From Sesamum alatum (taxonomy: Eukaryota > Streptophyta > Magnoliopsida > Lamiales > Pedaliaceae), in NCBI GenBank assembly GCA_034509735.1, contig JACGWO010000008.1:15077864-15141863 (forward strand): 64,000 bases of DNA, in the 5' to 3' direction. The notes below the pieces were generated by a model. That model had not been told where the DNA came from and did no database searches. It saw nothing but the letters and a program-made list of their open reading frames with translations. Below are positions 26,052 through 39,541 of this stretch, in pieces. Position 1 is the first letter of the stretch; every line of letters starts with the position of its first letter. Made by a program: the position numbers and the translations under genes.

Positions 26052-26366
26052 TTTTGGTCTCTTGGAGTTGGACTATATGATATCGGCTGCAATATCAGAG
26101 TTCCTTCAGTTTTCTTCCCTTTTTCTTTCTTTGTTTATTTACTAATTACCGACATTGTGGGCACACTTGATGTTTGTGCTTAGATTTTTAAAAATATATT
26201 GTTAAAGATATTTATTAAATTTTATATATGAATTAAGTATATTTTGATGTATTTATTAAACTATAAAAAATAACATATAAAAGAAGATAAATAGAGGAGA
26301 TAAAAAAAATTAAAATAATGAGTGATGTGAAAAGAAAAAAGAAAAAGGCACTAAACTCCAAGAAAG

Positions 26367-27537
26367 TGTACCTATCAATGGGTAGGGTCTTACCCTACCC
26401 ATACCCAGACCCAAAGGAGCCCCAATTAAAAAAAAAATTACCCAGGCCCTACTCAATCCATTGAACTCAATTCAAGACCATGGGCCTCTAGACCCAATCA
26501 GACCCAATTTTTTGGTCGGGTCCGAATAACCAGATTTTTTCTCTCTCTCTCTCTCTATTTTTTTTAATTTATTCTTTTTAGTTCCAAGCTTATCCACACA
26601 CAAAGCCTCCTCCAGACATGCAGGCATTATCCTATTCTCAGCAGCCACTGATGCATGCTTAGCGAAACTCTCAATAACAAACAAAAAGAACCCATTTCAT
26701 GCTCTGTCACAAAATTCAAGAATTTTATCAAGAAATTAAAAAGAGATTCAAACACACAATTCCAATATACACTAACATAGGAACTCCATAATCCAGATCA
26801 AACAAACGCAAGAAATGCATGTGTGGGCTGGTGAAATTTCTTTCTTTCTTTCTTTGCAATTCCTTTCCCCTCTTTCTCTCTCACTGTTAAATTTATCTCC
26901 TTTTTGCTCAATTGACATCCATTTTTCTTTCTCAAACTGTTACCGTTCTTCCTTTGCACAAATTGTAATTCTACCTCGTTTGGATTAGAGGGGAAAAGGT
27001 GACAATAAGAGGAAACCCACAAGACAAAATTCAACAAATACACATCAAAAAGGAAAAAAAACCCAGAAATTTTAAAGTAAGAAATAAAAATCAACATACA
27101 TAACTACTTCTTTCTTGAGGTGGGCACACGGAGGCGGCTGAGGCGGAGGAAGCGGCGACGAAGGTGGTGAAAGCGGCAGAGACAGAGGTGGTGAAAGCGG
27201 CGGCGACGGAGGCGGCCAAAGCGGCGACGGAGGCGGCCAAAGCGGCGACGGTGGCGGCCAAAGTGACGACGGTGGCGGCGGTGGGTTTGGAGAGGAGTGA
27301 GGCTAATGGAGGTTGAGTTTTTGAGACTTGGGAGAGGAGATTGAGATTTGCACTCTGCCTCAATCGTCTTGGAGGGTTCACATATTTGGGAAAGATTGGG
27401 TCGGGTAGGAGCGGGTATGTTACCCGACCCGGATCCAACCTTTTTAACTTAATGGGTTTGGTTTTGAATCTGGTTTTGATTTAAAAATTAGGGTCTAAAG
27501 CTTGAGTTCGGATAATTTAGACCCATTGACAGGCCTA
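26367..27537. mobile_element. hAT-type non-autonomous element, 1,171 bp
   Basis: The ends are imperfect terminal inverted repeats: TGTACCTATCAATGGGT at the left and TAGGCCTGTCAATGGGT reading in from the right (13 of 17 match). Flanking 8-bp sequences are CAAGAAAG (26,359-26,366) and CATGAAAG (27,538-27,545). The duplicate locus near 3,735-3,755 carries one uninterrupted copy, so the insertion is directly visible. Subterminal GACCC/GGGTC repeats are hAT-like. The GC-rich, alanine-rich frame at 27,091-27,438 resembles no transposase. Confidence 0.9.
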
Positions 27538-27545
27538 CATGAAAG

Positions 27546-28990
27546 GATAGTTAAGAAGAATGGAATTGTCTATATGGATATTACTTCTTTATATAGTAAT
27601 TTATGTTCAATAAAAAACATACCAAAGTAGTTATTTTAAGGTGTTGGTGCTATTATATATAATATAAAATTTTCTTTTTTTTTTTTTTATTGGAAGGATT
27701 CATTTTATTCGAATTCTTTTTTCTTTACGTTTGTAATTTCTTGGTAGTGTAATAAATAGATCTTGAAAATATCTTTTTTTTATTCTGTTTTAAATCATCT
27801 GTTCATAATTCTAATTTTTTTAATACAATCTCTGATTTAATGTTGTTATTGGGAAAAAAACACCTTAGCCAAAGAAATAACAATAACCAGTACAAAGAAA
27901 TGTATACTCCCTCAACAATTTCATGAAATAGCTTCATACCTAATAGCTCTCAAGAGGTCCCAAGACTTTAAAAGCTTGTTCGATTGGAGCGAAAAATAAG
28001 TGTATAAGAACAGTGAAAGCAAAAAGAAATTTATAGTGACCATCTATGTACAATGAATCTCACATATTATGGACCTCCTACAAATAACCCTTTCATATTA
28101 GTAAAAAGTCTGTCTATTGTAAGCAGATACACAAGGCAGGTTCTTTAATTCTGCAGATAATGCAAAAGAGAGATGATGCTATGTGAATAACTTTTGCAAG
28201 TCAGAAGAATGGCCTATAACAAGAACAATCTAAGCTTAGATAAAAAATTAACTCCTAGGATTCCAGCTTCTAACGAAAAAGTATCGAACAATACATGCAC
28301 AATGATACAAAAATAAAATCTTATGAATGGCAATGCGGCGTGGAAGTCTAATTGTGGAGGTGGGAGCAGGGGGGGGAAGATGGATTTCAGTCGAACAGAG
28401 AAGCGTAATAGCAAGGGAAAGAATTAGTATATATTTGTCACAATGTGCGCCATACAGAGCGTGGATGATCCGAAGGTAGTAGACCTTCAATTGCCAAAAC
28501 ATTCTCCAGGTTATATGTGGCATTATAAATCAGTCTTGTCAAGAGGCGTTGCCATCTTCCATCAGAGCATGTCTCTTGCGACTGTCCCCTCCTTGGCACT
28601 GCCAAAACAGAGGAAAAGAAGTAGAAAACTGCTTGTGAAAATATTTTCACGAAACATACAAGTTGTAGCTTGTGCAAACATGTTTTGTAGGTTTATTCAG
28701 AAAGAGCAGCTCAAGTGCAAAAGCAATATAATTTAACTCAAAACCCCAGAATCAAAGAGGAGATATGATAAACAAAAGCTTTAAATATGAAAACAGCACC
28801 TCAATGGTTCCAGTAAATTGAAGCATACAACATGGCCTACCAAATTAGAACTTCATTGACAACACATTTCATCATCTTGTCAAGACAAGTGGCTCTTATT
28901 ACTGCATAATATCATCAACAAGTTTGGACTCCAATTCTAACATCATACTGATGTTGGTGCCGGAACCAGTTTTTGATAAGCAACCAACAA
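27546..28990. repeat. parental copy of the 2.44-3.79 kb segment
   Basis: This is the intergenic DNA between the YrdC 3' end and the RUVBL1 promoter, matching 2,436-3,745 in inverted orientation. It holds the last YrdC exon (28,562-28,598). The rest appears non-coding and AT-rich. Confidence 0.83.
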
Positions 28991-31102
28991 ATTCAACAAA
29001 ATTGTCAACAAAATAAGCCTCAAAGTTGTCATTGTAGGCATCATGTGCAGGTAGAAGATCTACATTTTGCTTTCATAAGTTTCTACAGATAAATTATTAA
29101 TCTCACATCCAACATCATCTGAGCCATGAGTAGATAACAAATATGACCGGAGAGTCCATAAACACATTGGGCTACGTATGATACTGCAAGAACTACCATT
29201 ACTGTACGAAAATGCCAAACATACTCGATGGCCCCTTTTTAATAATTCACCTTATGTTGAAAGTGAGATCTCACTGGTGACGTACATGCAAGAAAGAAGC
29301 TTCAGCCATGAGATATCAGATGTTTACCTCCCAGGCCTTAGAATCTTATACTTTCCTACCGTAGTAAGATCCACTACTGTAGACCCTGCACGTCCCGATG
29401 GAAGCACACCACCATTGTAGATATATGCACAGTGCTGCCAGAGGTTCTCAAAATCCTTGACATTTACACTGCTAGGCTTCCCGCTAAGGTTTGCACTTGT
29501 GAGGGCCAGAGCACTACCAGAACCACGGGCAATACCTCGGATGAACCTACAGTCCGGCACTCGAACCCCTATGCTATCCAAACCGGGGTTTAAAGACTTC
29601 TCAGGATACTTGACTCCCCTACAAAATATCAAATTAATACGTTCAGACCACACACATGGAAAGCAACAAATGCAAGATAAGTTAATAACCTGGAAACAAT
29701 AACAAAGTTCACATTAGTCTAAATAGAGATGGAAGTAGCTCGAACACCAAGAAAGTGAACCTTTTGCTAAAATTATTAAAATACACCGTAATCAGTTTTA
29801 TGAACCTCGTCTTAGAACAACTGTTACAGGTCCAGGAAGAAGAGAGTCGAGCAGTCCATGAGGCAAATAGTCAGTGACAGCAAAACGTTGAATGTCCTGA
29901 ACATCCCCAATGCAAATTGCTAGGGACTTGTAAATTTCTGGCCCTTGATTTCGTATATCTGGTGAACTGCTTCCATCGAGCTGCTCTAGGCCAGAACACA
30001 AAGTAAACTTGAGTTTCCCACATCTAAGAGTCAAGAATGCATGTTATAGCTCCATTTCATCATAACTAGTTACTACAAATGCAACTGAATTGCCTTTCAA
30101 TCCATAACCTTCGGGAACAACAAGATCACTCGAGATATCAAAGACTTTGTTTGGGTTGGATTTCTGAAAGACCTTGACCAGTTTTGATTGCTCAATACCC
30201 AAAATGATTTTTTCTAGAGGTGGGCGGTAAAATGGTTTGGATGCTTCCTTTGGTGATTTTGAGTTAGCTGAATTATGCGAACATGAGCAAAGTAATGTTT
30301 GGTAAAATCTTGGGGTATAGAATTTACCCCAAAAGTCATTGTTTTTCGCATTGGTCACCCAAAATTGACCAAAATCTTTCAATATCCTATCCAAACAAAG
30401 CCATAATTTCCCAAAGCTTCTAATACTGAAACATCGAACACAATGTTTAAAGCTACCAAGATAATCAATCCTTATATGAGAACAACTATATGTACTAAAC
30501 AGCAAATGCTCATAAAGATCAAAATAAGCAAGTGAAGTAAATTCAACCAAGCATCACAAGCAAAGCCATAGAGGGTATCGGTCGGCACAGCTATCACTTT
30601 TCCAGCCCTCACAGCTTCGACTGCCTCTTCCACGTAATCCTCCGTTGCCGGGCGAACTAGACCCATTTTAGCAGCCTCCACGCTAATCCCATCACATTTC
30701 TCTGAACTCCAATCCATCTTCTTCGCAAAGAATCCTCCGAACTCCCTCCTACTTTGCAATATATTAAAAAATTGCAACTTCTGCACCCCTTCAAATAAAC
30801 ATAGACACACACAATGTATCACTAGACTCAAACAATTGAAAAGCCATATCCCCAAATTGAAGAACTAACCCAGAGGGTACAACTTCGAAGAAATGTTGAT
30901 ACTGGGTTGACATTATTATCTCTAAAACGCCAACCAAGACCGTTCAATTTGGAAATTCGCAGTTATATAAACATGAAATAGTGAAAGGAAAGAAACCCAG
31001 AAGCAGATTATAAGCGGACCTCGGGACTGTTGCAAGCGGGGAAGTGATGAAGGGGAGCAGCGCCTGAGTTCCGTGAATTCTTGTCGGGGCGGCTAACTTC
31101 AT
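28562..31102 (-). pseudogene. YrdC/Sua5-family threonylcarbamoyl-AMP synthase, damaged
   Basis: YrdC proteins make threonylcarbamoyl-AMP for the t6A37 modification of ANN-decoding tRNAs. Exons on minus: 31102-31020 (start region MKLAAPTRIHG, possibly a transit peptide), 30780-30548, 29980-29816, 29618-29338, 28598-28562. Family motifs are clear: GLVRPATEDYVEEAVEA, PTDTLYGFACDA, YEIKGQKFTSP, LLPGPVTVVLRRG, LALTSANLSGKPSS, SGRAGSTVVDLT, KYKILRPG. Lesions: one base missing after TSP in exon 3, one after SSIL at the start of exon 4, a doubtful frame across exons 1-2, and a 7-nt deletion in exon 5 relative to the orphan exon at 2,880. The 1-nt losses could be consensus errors; the 7-nt deletion probably is not. 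The next gene downstream on minus is RUVBL1. Confidence 0.85.
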
Positions 31103-32386
31103 TCGACTGTTGAGACGTCTGCTGCTGCTTATCTTACTCCAAGTGCATGCGCGTTAGAGAGAGAGAGATAAAGCCCTATTTCTTTGGCCGATAGGCATTC
31201 TTCCTTATGGTAAAAAAACTAATATAATAATTAATATACCCGATTTACTAATAATGTTTTAGCCCAATAGTTAAAAACTTAAAAAACTCATGACATCCAA
31301 TAGATAAATTTGATATCATGTGTTCTAGTTTCACTAATGTATGAATTTTAGTTTCATTTTATATAAATTTATTATAATTTATATCATTATTCTTAGTTAT
31401 ATTAAGAAGTAGAATTATTCGTGTGATATGATTATTTAATAAAATATACTTTTTGTTTACTTTAATGTAATGAAAGTGTGACTAAAAATAGTAATTATAT
31501 AACGTATTGTTTACTTCAAGTGATTATTTGAAGTGATATATAGCAAAATATTTAAATTGTCCCTTTTTTTTTTTAATCAAAGCGTTCCACTTAAAAAAAC
31601 ACCCCAAAATGAGAAATTAGTAACAAGTTAAAATATTGGAGGTTAAATGGTTGATTTCGTCGTAGGCCCAACAAGTTGTAAAATGGGTGATTGGCCTAAC
31701 CCACTTCTTGAGACGAGTTCCATAATCATAACAATAATGCGAACAATTACGAGCCGAACAAATAATCACGGATTTCAGCCCAACGAAGTAAACTTTGTAC
31801 CAGCATATATTATTAGGCAAAAGCATGCTAATCATTTGAAGTAAAAGCAATAGCAATTCATAAGATTACGGTGAGTTTGGCCTGGAATGATGATGATGTT
31901 GTTGACAAACAACCATCTTCAAAGGGTTTTTAATCCCAAAGGATTCCAATACAAACTGTTTGTTCACACAATCACACTGTCAATGGTAACTCTACACCCT
32001 TTCCAAACAACCAAAATCACATCCAAAAATCCAAGCCAATAATACTCTCTCCATGCTCATCAACATTCTACAGTTGCAAGAAGGCAGAAACTTGCCCGAG
32101 AGTTGCCCTCATGACTTCAACTCAAACCTCCCTGCCCTGGGGTATGAATATGATCCCATGTTCGCCGTTTGTGTACTTGATCTCCGATCGTTGTTCCTGA
32201 GCTATGGCACGTGCCTGATAGGTGTACCACTCCCCGCCCCATCGGTAAGTGGGCTGCCGTTCTTTGACCTACAATGAGATAAAACAATAGGCAAAGATAT
32301 TGCAAGTATCTGCTAGTTTTTCATTCAGAATGCATGAAACCTTCAGTTTCAGCTTCATCAATTTGTAACAGACAATTTTCTTTGCA
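31103..32386. other. intergenic region between YrdC and RINGv genes
   Basis: AT-rich. A short GA-repeat at about 31,157-31,169 lies just upstream of YrdC. The 32.0-32.38 kb part is probably 3' UTR of the RINGv gene. No open frame here shows protein homology I recognise. Confidence 0.55.
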
Positions 32387-33690
32387 TTAGCTTCCACTGG
32401 AAGTTTCTGGATTTTCCACATCGTGTCGATGAGACCTGGGACTGCTATGGGATGGTGTTGCTATTAGACTCGGTGGAGGTGCTTGACTAGGATTTAGCCT
32501 TGTGTTGTTACTCATCTCATTCTCATTTCTGATGGGACGGCCTCGTTCTCTCCACCTCAGGACCTCCACAAGAATAGAAGTTTCGCTCATCGCAATGCCA
32601 AACCCGCAAATGTGGACAGAAGGATCGATACGAATGCTTGCACGTGGACCTACAAATATTGAACATAAGAAAGTTGAGGCAAAACTGTATGGCATCCCAT
32701 GTAAGAAGTTGCTCATGAACTGATACATTCTGCTTCACTTCAGCTAATGAAGACATGAAAACAGTTTCTTACCAAGTTGTAGAAGATATGAGCAAAGATA
32801 ACCACGATAGCGAATTGAATTGATGCATACACCCAAACAAATCTTCTCTTCACTGAAAATTGAAAAGATGTTAGCCCCTAGGCAGAGAATATTGAGCATA
32901 TGAAGTTCGAGATAAGGATGCATAACTCTTTTTTCTCTTCAAGTCGACATAATCACAAGTTAAAAAAGCATCTTGAATTCCTCAACAAACAATCGGCGTT
33001 ATCCAAATTTTATTTTTCTTATAGAAATACTAAATTTCTCTTCATTAATAGAGGTTATGAATTTGAACAGGGACTATATGATATGGGCATTTTAGCTACT
33101 TATAGTAGACATATTTGATGCTTTTGGAGCTAAAATTAGAACATACCCATAGCTGAAGAGGTGACAGCTGAAAGCAGGCCAAGTACAAAAGAAAACGGAA
33201 TTGATATGGCAATTGCGCTGCTATCCATTTTTCTAGCCTGCATGCAGATTAAAACATGAGCCAAGAATCATCTGTTTGATCATAATTCAAACAAATTTTT
33301 GTCAATCTTACCAATAGCTGCTCGAGAAAACAGAAGTAGGCAACCATACCAACAATGACAAGAATCGGCAAGTCCTGCCAAACCCTGTATCAGAGGGTCA
33401 CAAGCTTCAGCCAATAATATAGATTTCCCCCTAGTAATCCTGTCTTTAAGGGGGAATGTATAGTATAAAACATAACTGCAATAACGTTCACCTTTGCAGC
33501 TACATTCCATCTTAAGAGTCTCTCCACCTTCAAATACTTCAACAAAGCAAATCCAGCAAACGGCTTCGTCTTCAGGTATATCTTCACCATCCTCTTCATT
33601 GTTTCTGGAAATCCAGCACCAAAATTTATAGAATCATCAGAGTCACGCACGATTCACCAAAATAGGGACTTCCCCACACAACCACCCAGA

Positions 33691-33730
<40 letters not shown>

Positions 33731-34550
33731 TTTTCAAGCTAAACAAATAAAGAAATTCCAATAAGGACAATTCTAAGAGCAGACACATTTTGGATAAAAT
33801 TATGATCTGCCAAAGTTCAAGAATTTCAACTCTTCTTCTGAATAGAAATGATAAACAGAATGGATCAATGTTATTGAAACTTGAGGTAGGGAAAACCAAT
33901 TATGCTGCATTGTGTCTATACATACTACAAGTAGCATACGTTTAGTATCCAACGATTCCAGTTGAAGTCTGAACTCTATTAGAAAAACAATAATAATTAC
34001 CATCATCTTTTTCTGCTGCAGCAGTTGATACTTCAGAGTCCTGATCCTTCACTCTGGGAGTTGAGGGGATCACACGGAAGAAAGAATTCATTTTCTGGAT
34101 GCCCTTTTCTTTGTCGATAACAGGTACAGAAAGCGAGCGGGATATGCGCAATGTTCGTTTGTCTACAAGAATCATTTACCAACATAACTGTTAGTCTCCT
34201 AGTATATAGTTTTGCAGTTTTGCTTCTCTTTTTCCCCTTTCCTTTTTGTGTCACGTAATCAAGCAGCTAAGGCAGGATTTATTTTACAAAATAAACTTCC
34301 ATCCCACTTACTAGGCAAGTATGCCTCAAGATAGTGTTGTACAAAAAAATGTTTTCTTCTCAAATCACTGGCTACCATGAGATTAAAGTAAAGAAATGTC
34401 AAAGTGCTTACATCAAGCGCGGAATAGCTGTTTATACTTCCACTATGAGCAGTGTCCGGATTTGAAATTGCAAACAGAGTCACAGGCAAGGACGATGCCC
34501 GCTTAATTCTAGGTGTGAATTTTCTTGACAACGACCATGACCGGGAAATT
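32387..34550 (-). pseudogene. RING-CH (RINGv) membrane E3 ligase, 5'-truncated and missing one exon
   Basis: Plant RINGv proteins have an N-terminal tail, a C4HC3 RING-CH finger and C-terminal membrane helices, and ubiquitinate membrane-associated targets. Recognisable exons on minus: about 34550-34420 (RKFTPRIKRASSLPVTLF), 34162-34001 (SFFRVIPSTPRVKD), 33604-33492 ([20 protein letters not shown] then MECSCKG), about 33387-33312 ([20 protein letters not shown]), about 33236-33150 (SAIAISIPFSFVLGLLSAV), about 32856-32775 (RRFVWVYASIQFAIVVIFAH), about 32650-32387 (SETSILVEVLRWRERG). The exon with the second half of the finger (His and last three Cys) should lie between 33,492 and 33,387, but only 104 bp remain and the flanking exons join out of frame. 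Another 1-nt shift occurs in the last exon. The 5' end is cut at 34,551 by the inverted duplication. Confidence 0.85.
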
Positions 34551-35778
34551 TCTTCTTATATGCTTGCCTTCTTTCAACATCATAAAGGCATGTGTCATAA
34601 GCAGCTCATGACATCAAACATATTTCAATAGCATAGAAATGAACTTATTCAGACACATAGTGAGAACAAATGCCAAGGCACGTAAACAGATTGAACCTTC
34701 AGTAGGAATTCTGAGATGTCATAGGACGACATTAGGATATTTCCAGCAGAATATGATTAATAATTTCAAAGCATTGTGGTAACCTATTTCATTAAAAATC
34801 TAATTAGGCACGGATATTCTTTAAAATCGACAATGTCTTTAACTGAAAAAGAGCACAAAGAAACATTATTTTCATTTACCATCATCGGGATACGGCTATT
34901 CTCACTGTAGTCTTCTGATCTTAGGTTGACAACAACAGGTACATCAAAAAGCTTCACCACTGCTGTTTCCAAATGTTTTGACTGATCTGGGTTGCTGCCA
35001 TCATCATAAGCAAACAACGCTACGCATGTTGAATTCGAGAGGATGCATTAAACATTTGTAAAGAATCAAAGGCACTTTCGGGCAGATGGTAAAAGGAAAA
35101 CAGATCAAGTAGCAATAAGAAACACCATACATGCATTAAACCAAGAGTTCCAGTAACATTGTATGCAGCAAAAAGGATAATGTCTTCAACATATTGATAA
35201 TCTGTATGTATGATCAAACGTTTAAGCAAGCTCAGACAAGGTTTAAGTAAAGTACCATGGTGACACACCAATGTCATGCGTCTTTTTGCCTATAGACTGC
35301 AAATATTCATTCACTTTTTCACAAAATTCCCTGCCTGACATATCATCAACCGCAATATCAATATCATGACATTCTTTCTCCAAAAGCTGCAATAAGAAGA
35401 AATTACAACATAAATCCAGCACGAAAGATGATGCAAGAAGAACATCAGAAGTAAGCAACACCAAAACAAAAATTAAAAATTAAAAGACAAAAAATCTTTT
35501 ATCAGCCCCAAAACAAAAAATGTGACTGATATGTACTTTAAAGCTATGACGACCTAAAAATAATCATCCAACCCTTGGGTAGATTACTATCAATATTTCA
35601 CAACAAAATTTGAAAAAAAAAAAAAAAACCCTTGAGAATTCATACCTTATCGCGAACCCAGCCGCCGGCAACTCGAATCTGGGTTGTAAGATTGAAGTGT
35701 TGCACAACTTGGAGAAGACAATCGAATATTAATTTCTGTGAGATCAGTTTTGTCTTTCACGTGAATGGATATACACAT
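34551..35778 (-). pseudogene. CCA-adding enzyme, duplicate fragment (exons 1-3)
   Basis: Inverted copy of 14,647-15,875. Exon 2 is intact here (LLEKECHDIDIAVDDMSG), whereas the plus-strand copy has one extra A in the same place. Exon 3 (NPDQSKHLETAVVKLFDVP) is identical. It ends at the duplication breakpoint, so only the start of the catalytic head domain is encoded. Confidence 0.9.
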
Positions 35779-36200
35779 TCTTGCAATTCAGATTACGGCT
35801 TCGCTATCGGCAGATAGAAGATTTCGTTCAGTCTGACTCCGGGTAGACCGACAGTTTCGGCCGGATTCTATGCTCCGCCGCTTTTGCGTTGGTAATGGCT
35901 ACTCTATGCAAGTATGCATGCTCTCTGCACCGTGTTTGTTTCTCCTTTTTATTTTTTCATCGGCCGACATAGATCAAATATTAAGATTGTGATTGGCCCA
36001 ACTTTTGAATATAGATTGTAAAATTAAATTAATTTTTTGCTAATAACCTTAACTTTTCAAATTTAGAAAGATAGGATCATAAACTACTTCTATATTTAAG
36101 TGATGATACTTAGGAGACTATTGGTATGTATGAATGAATTTTAGTGGGAATGAAATAAATCTAAAAATGGAATAAAGGTGTGAATTGAATTATTTTGGTA

Positions 36201-36704
36201 CAGGGTAAATTACATTTTTGGTCTCATAAGTGAACCCGTTTATAATTTTGGTCCCATACTGTGGGGAATTAACACATTACATCTCATATGTCTAATTTTT
36301 TTTTTCAATTTCAGGACCAAAAGGGGCTTTCCATTAGTTGCTAAAGGACTCTTACACCTCCGTTAAATTGCTCGTGATAAATTACATTTTTGGTCCCATA
36401 AGTGGACCTTTTTTTTTAATTTTGGTCCCATATTGTAGGACCAAAAATTAGAAATGGCTCCACTTATAGGACCAAAATTAGAAACGAGTCCACTTATGGG
36501 ACCAAAAAATATAATTTACCCCAAGCAATTTAACGGAGGCGTGCGAGTCACGTGATTCTGTCGTTAGCAATTAACGGAAAACTCCTTTTGGTCCTAAAAT
36601 TGGAAAAAAGATGGATATATGGGATGCAATGTGTGAATTCCCCACAGTATGGGACCAAAATTAGAAACGAATCCACTTATGGGACAAAAAAATATAATTT
36701 TTCC
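36201..36704. mobile_element. fold-back MITE, duplicate copy
   Basis: Same element as 13,723-14,224, carried along in the inverted repeat. Flanks TTTTGGTA at 36,193-36,200 and 36,705-36,712. Confidence 0.88.
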
Positions 36705-38675
36705 TTTTGGTATATTAGTCATATATTTGATATGTAAAAGGAATAAGAAACTAAATTGAATAAAAAACTTTACATATTAGTCATTTATATGTTTGGTAAG
36801 TAGTAACAAAACTTAAAACTTGAAACATAAAATAATTGCACAAAGTGTCATTACATAAGAAATATTATTTTGGAACATTAAATTCATTATTAAATATAAC
36901 ACATATCTTTTGAACGTGGTTATATGTTTTAAATTTCTAATAAATACTTATTATTTATAAATTTTAGCACATATTGAAAATATAAAATAAATAATAATAT
37001 GGTAGATATTTTATTATATAATTTCGTACTTATGTAAATATTTGGTAAGGTGCATATAAATATTTAACTAATTTGATATTATATTTAATAAAATATTTAA
37101 ACATTTAATTATTATATTGTATACTTTCATATTTGATAACACATACTTAAATATTTTACACTGATACTCATTATATTTAATGTATTTAAAATAATATATC
37201 ATTTTTAGCCCCTTAAAAATTTTTGAAATTCTTAGCTGGTCATATTTTATAGTGTTGGCGGAGTCCGATACGGCTAAATTTCAAGCTTACTTGCAAAGTG
37301 TAAGGCCCAAAATTAGTCCCACTAACGCGAGATTTGGCAGGATAAGTCCTTAATTCTTGCAATATTAGTTTCCAAATCATACTCTTACATTTACTTAAAT
37401 GATGAGATCATTAGAATCATCACACTTACTTTTTTTAGGATAAGAATATATATATTATATATATATATATATATTGGGAGATACTGTATGTAGGAACTTC
37501 TAGGAAAGTATCCTAATGAAATATTCATTAATATACATATTTTCATAAAAGGTTCTTGTATTTTTACTTAAGAAAATACATCTATGTGGAAACTTATGAA
37601 ATTATTTCCTACTCATTGGATGAAATTAATCTTCCCCATCTATTTGATAAGGTGACTTATATAAATATGGAAATGATAAGAATAGAAGAATATTTTTTAT
37701 ATAGTTATGTTTTATGAAAGATTATGTACTGGTCTTTTAATGGGGAAAAAGAAAGAAAAAAGAAATGGAGGAAATTTATATGTACGAGTAATAGAGTAAA
37801 TAAAGATAAAATATGTATGTTTTTGTCTTTTTGGTGTTACACGTTCATTTTTATTTTTATTTTTTTGCCAAATTTTGAAAGAAAAACAAAATTAGATCCA
37901 GATGAGTTTCAAAATTAGACCTCTATTTAATTTTTAAATTATATTATTTTATGTAATTTTTAAATTTGTTATAGTTTAATAAATACATTGAATGTGTATA
38001 CAAAATACAATAAGTATCTTTATTAATACATTTTAAAAATTTAAGTGCACACAATGCTAGAAATTAATAAATAAATAAAGAGAAAAGGGAAGAAAAATGA
38101 TATTGCAGCCCACATCTCATAGTCCAACTCCCAAGAGACCAAAAGGCCCATTATCCGAATCACCCCAATAACCCGTTTTACTATTTAATGGGTACTTCCT
38201 CAGTTGCTTCTTTATTGTTTTGAAGCTTACACTAATTTCCTCCCAAAAACCCACAATTCGCTTCATGGAAGCAGCCAATTCAATCCCATTAAATAAAGGA
38301 TATTTACACCTTAGGGCAGATCTTCCTCTCAAACCATACGCCTAGCGCTTTCCTCAAACTCTTCTTGCTAACAGAAGAAGCTTTCCTCGTAGGCCTTCGA
38401 GTTGAAACCACCTTTCGCTCGATAGAGAACACTAACTCAATCTAAGCGATTTCCTTTAACAGACCAATGATTCAATCTTCTTTTTCTTTCACATTCCTCG
38501 TAGGCTTCCTTCACATCCTCTTGCTCGAACTTCACACTCACCCAATCTCTACTTGAAGACCGATCGCTTTAGCTACCTTACGGTACCCTATCTCGTGAAG
38601 CTTCTGCAAACCAACAGAGAGACGTTACTAGAGAAAAAGGAATTTATAGAGTAGAAAAGAAGGAAAAAGGGCAGG

Positions 38676-39541
<866 letters not shown>

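Noticed and set aside
27091..27438. 115-aa Ala/Val/Thr-rich minus frame inside the hAT element
   Set aside because: Generated by GGCGGC-type repeats; not transposase-like and ends at element-specific sequence.
33692..33728. (TA)n tract as a functional site (also 12,953, 37,447, 42,546, 55,890)
   Set aside because: Ordinary AT microsatellites; length differs even between near-identical arms.
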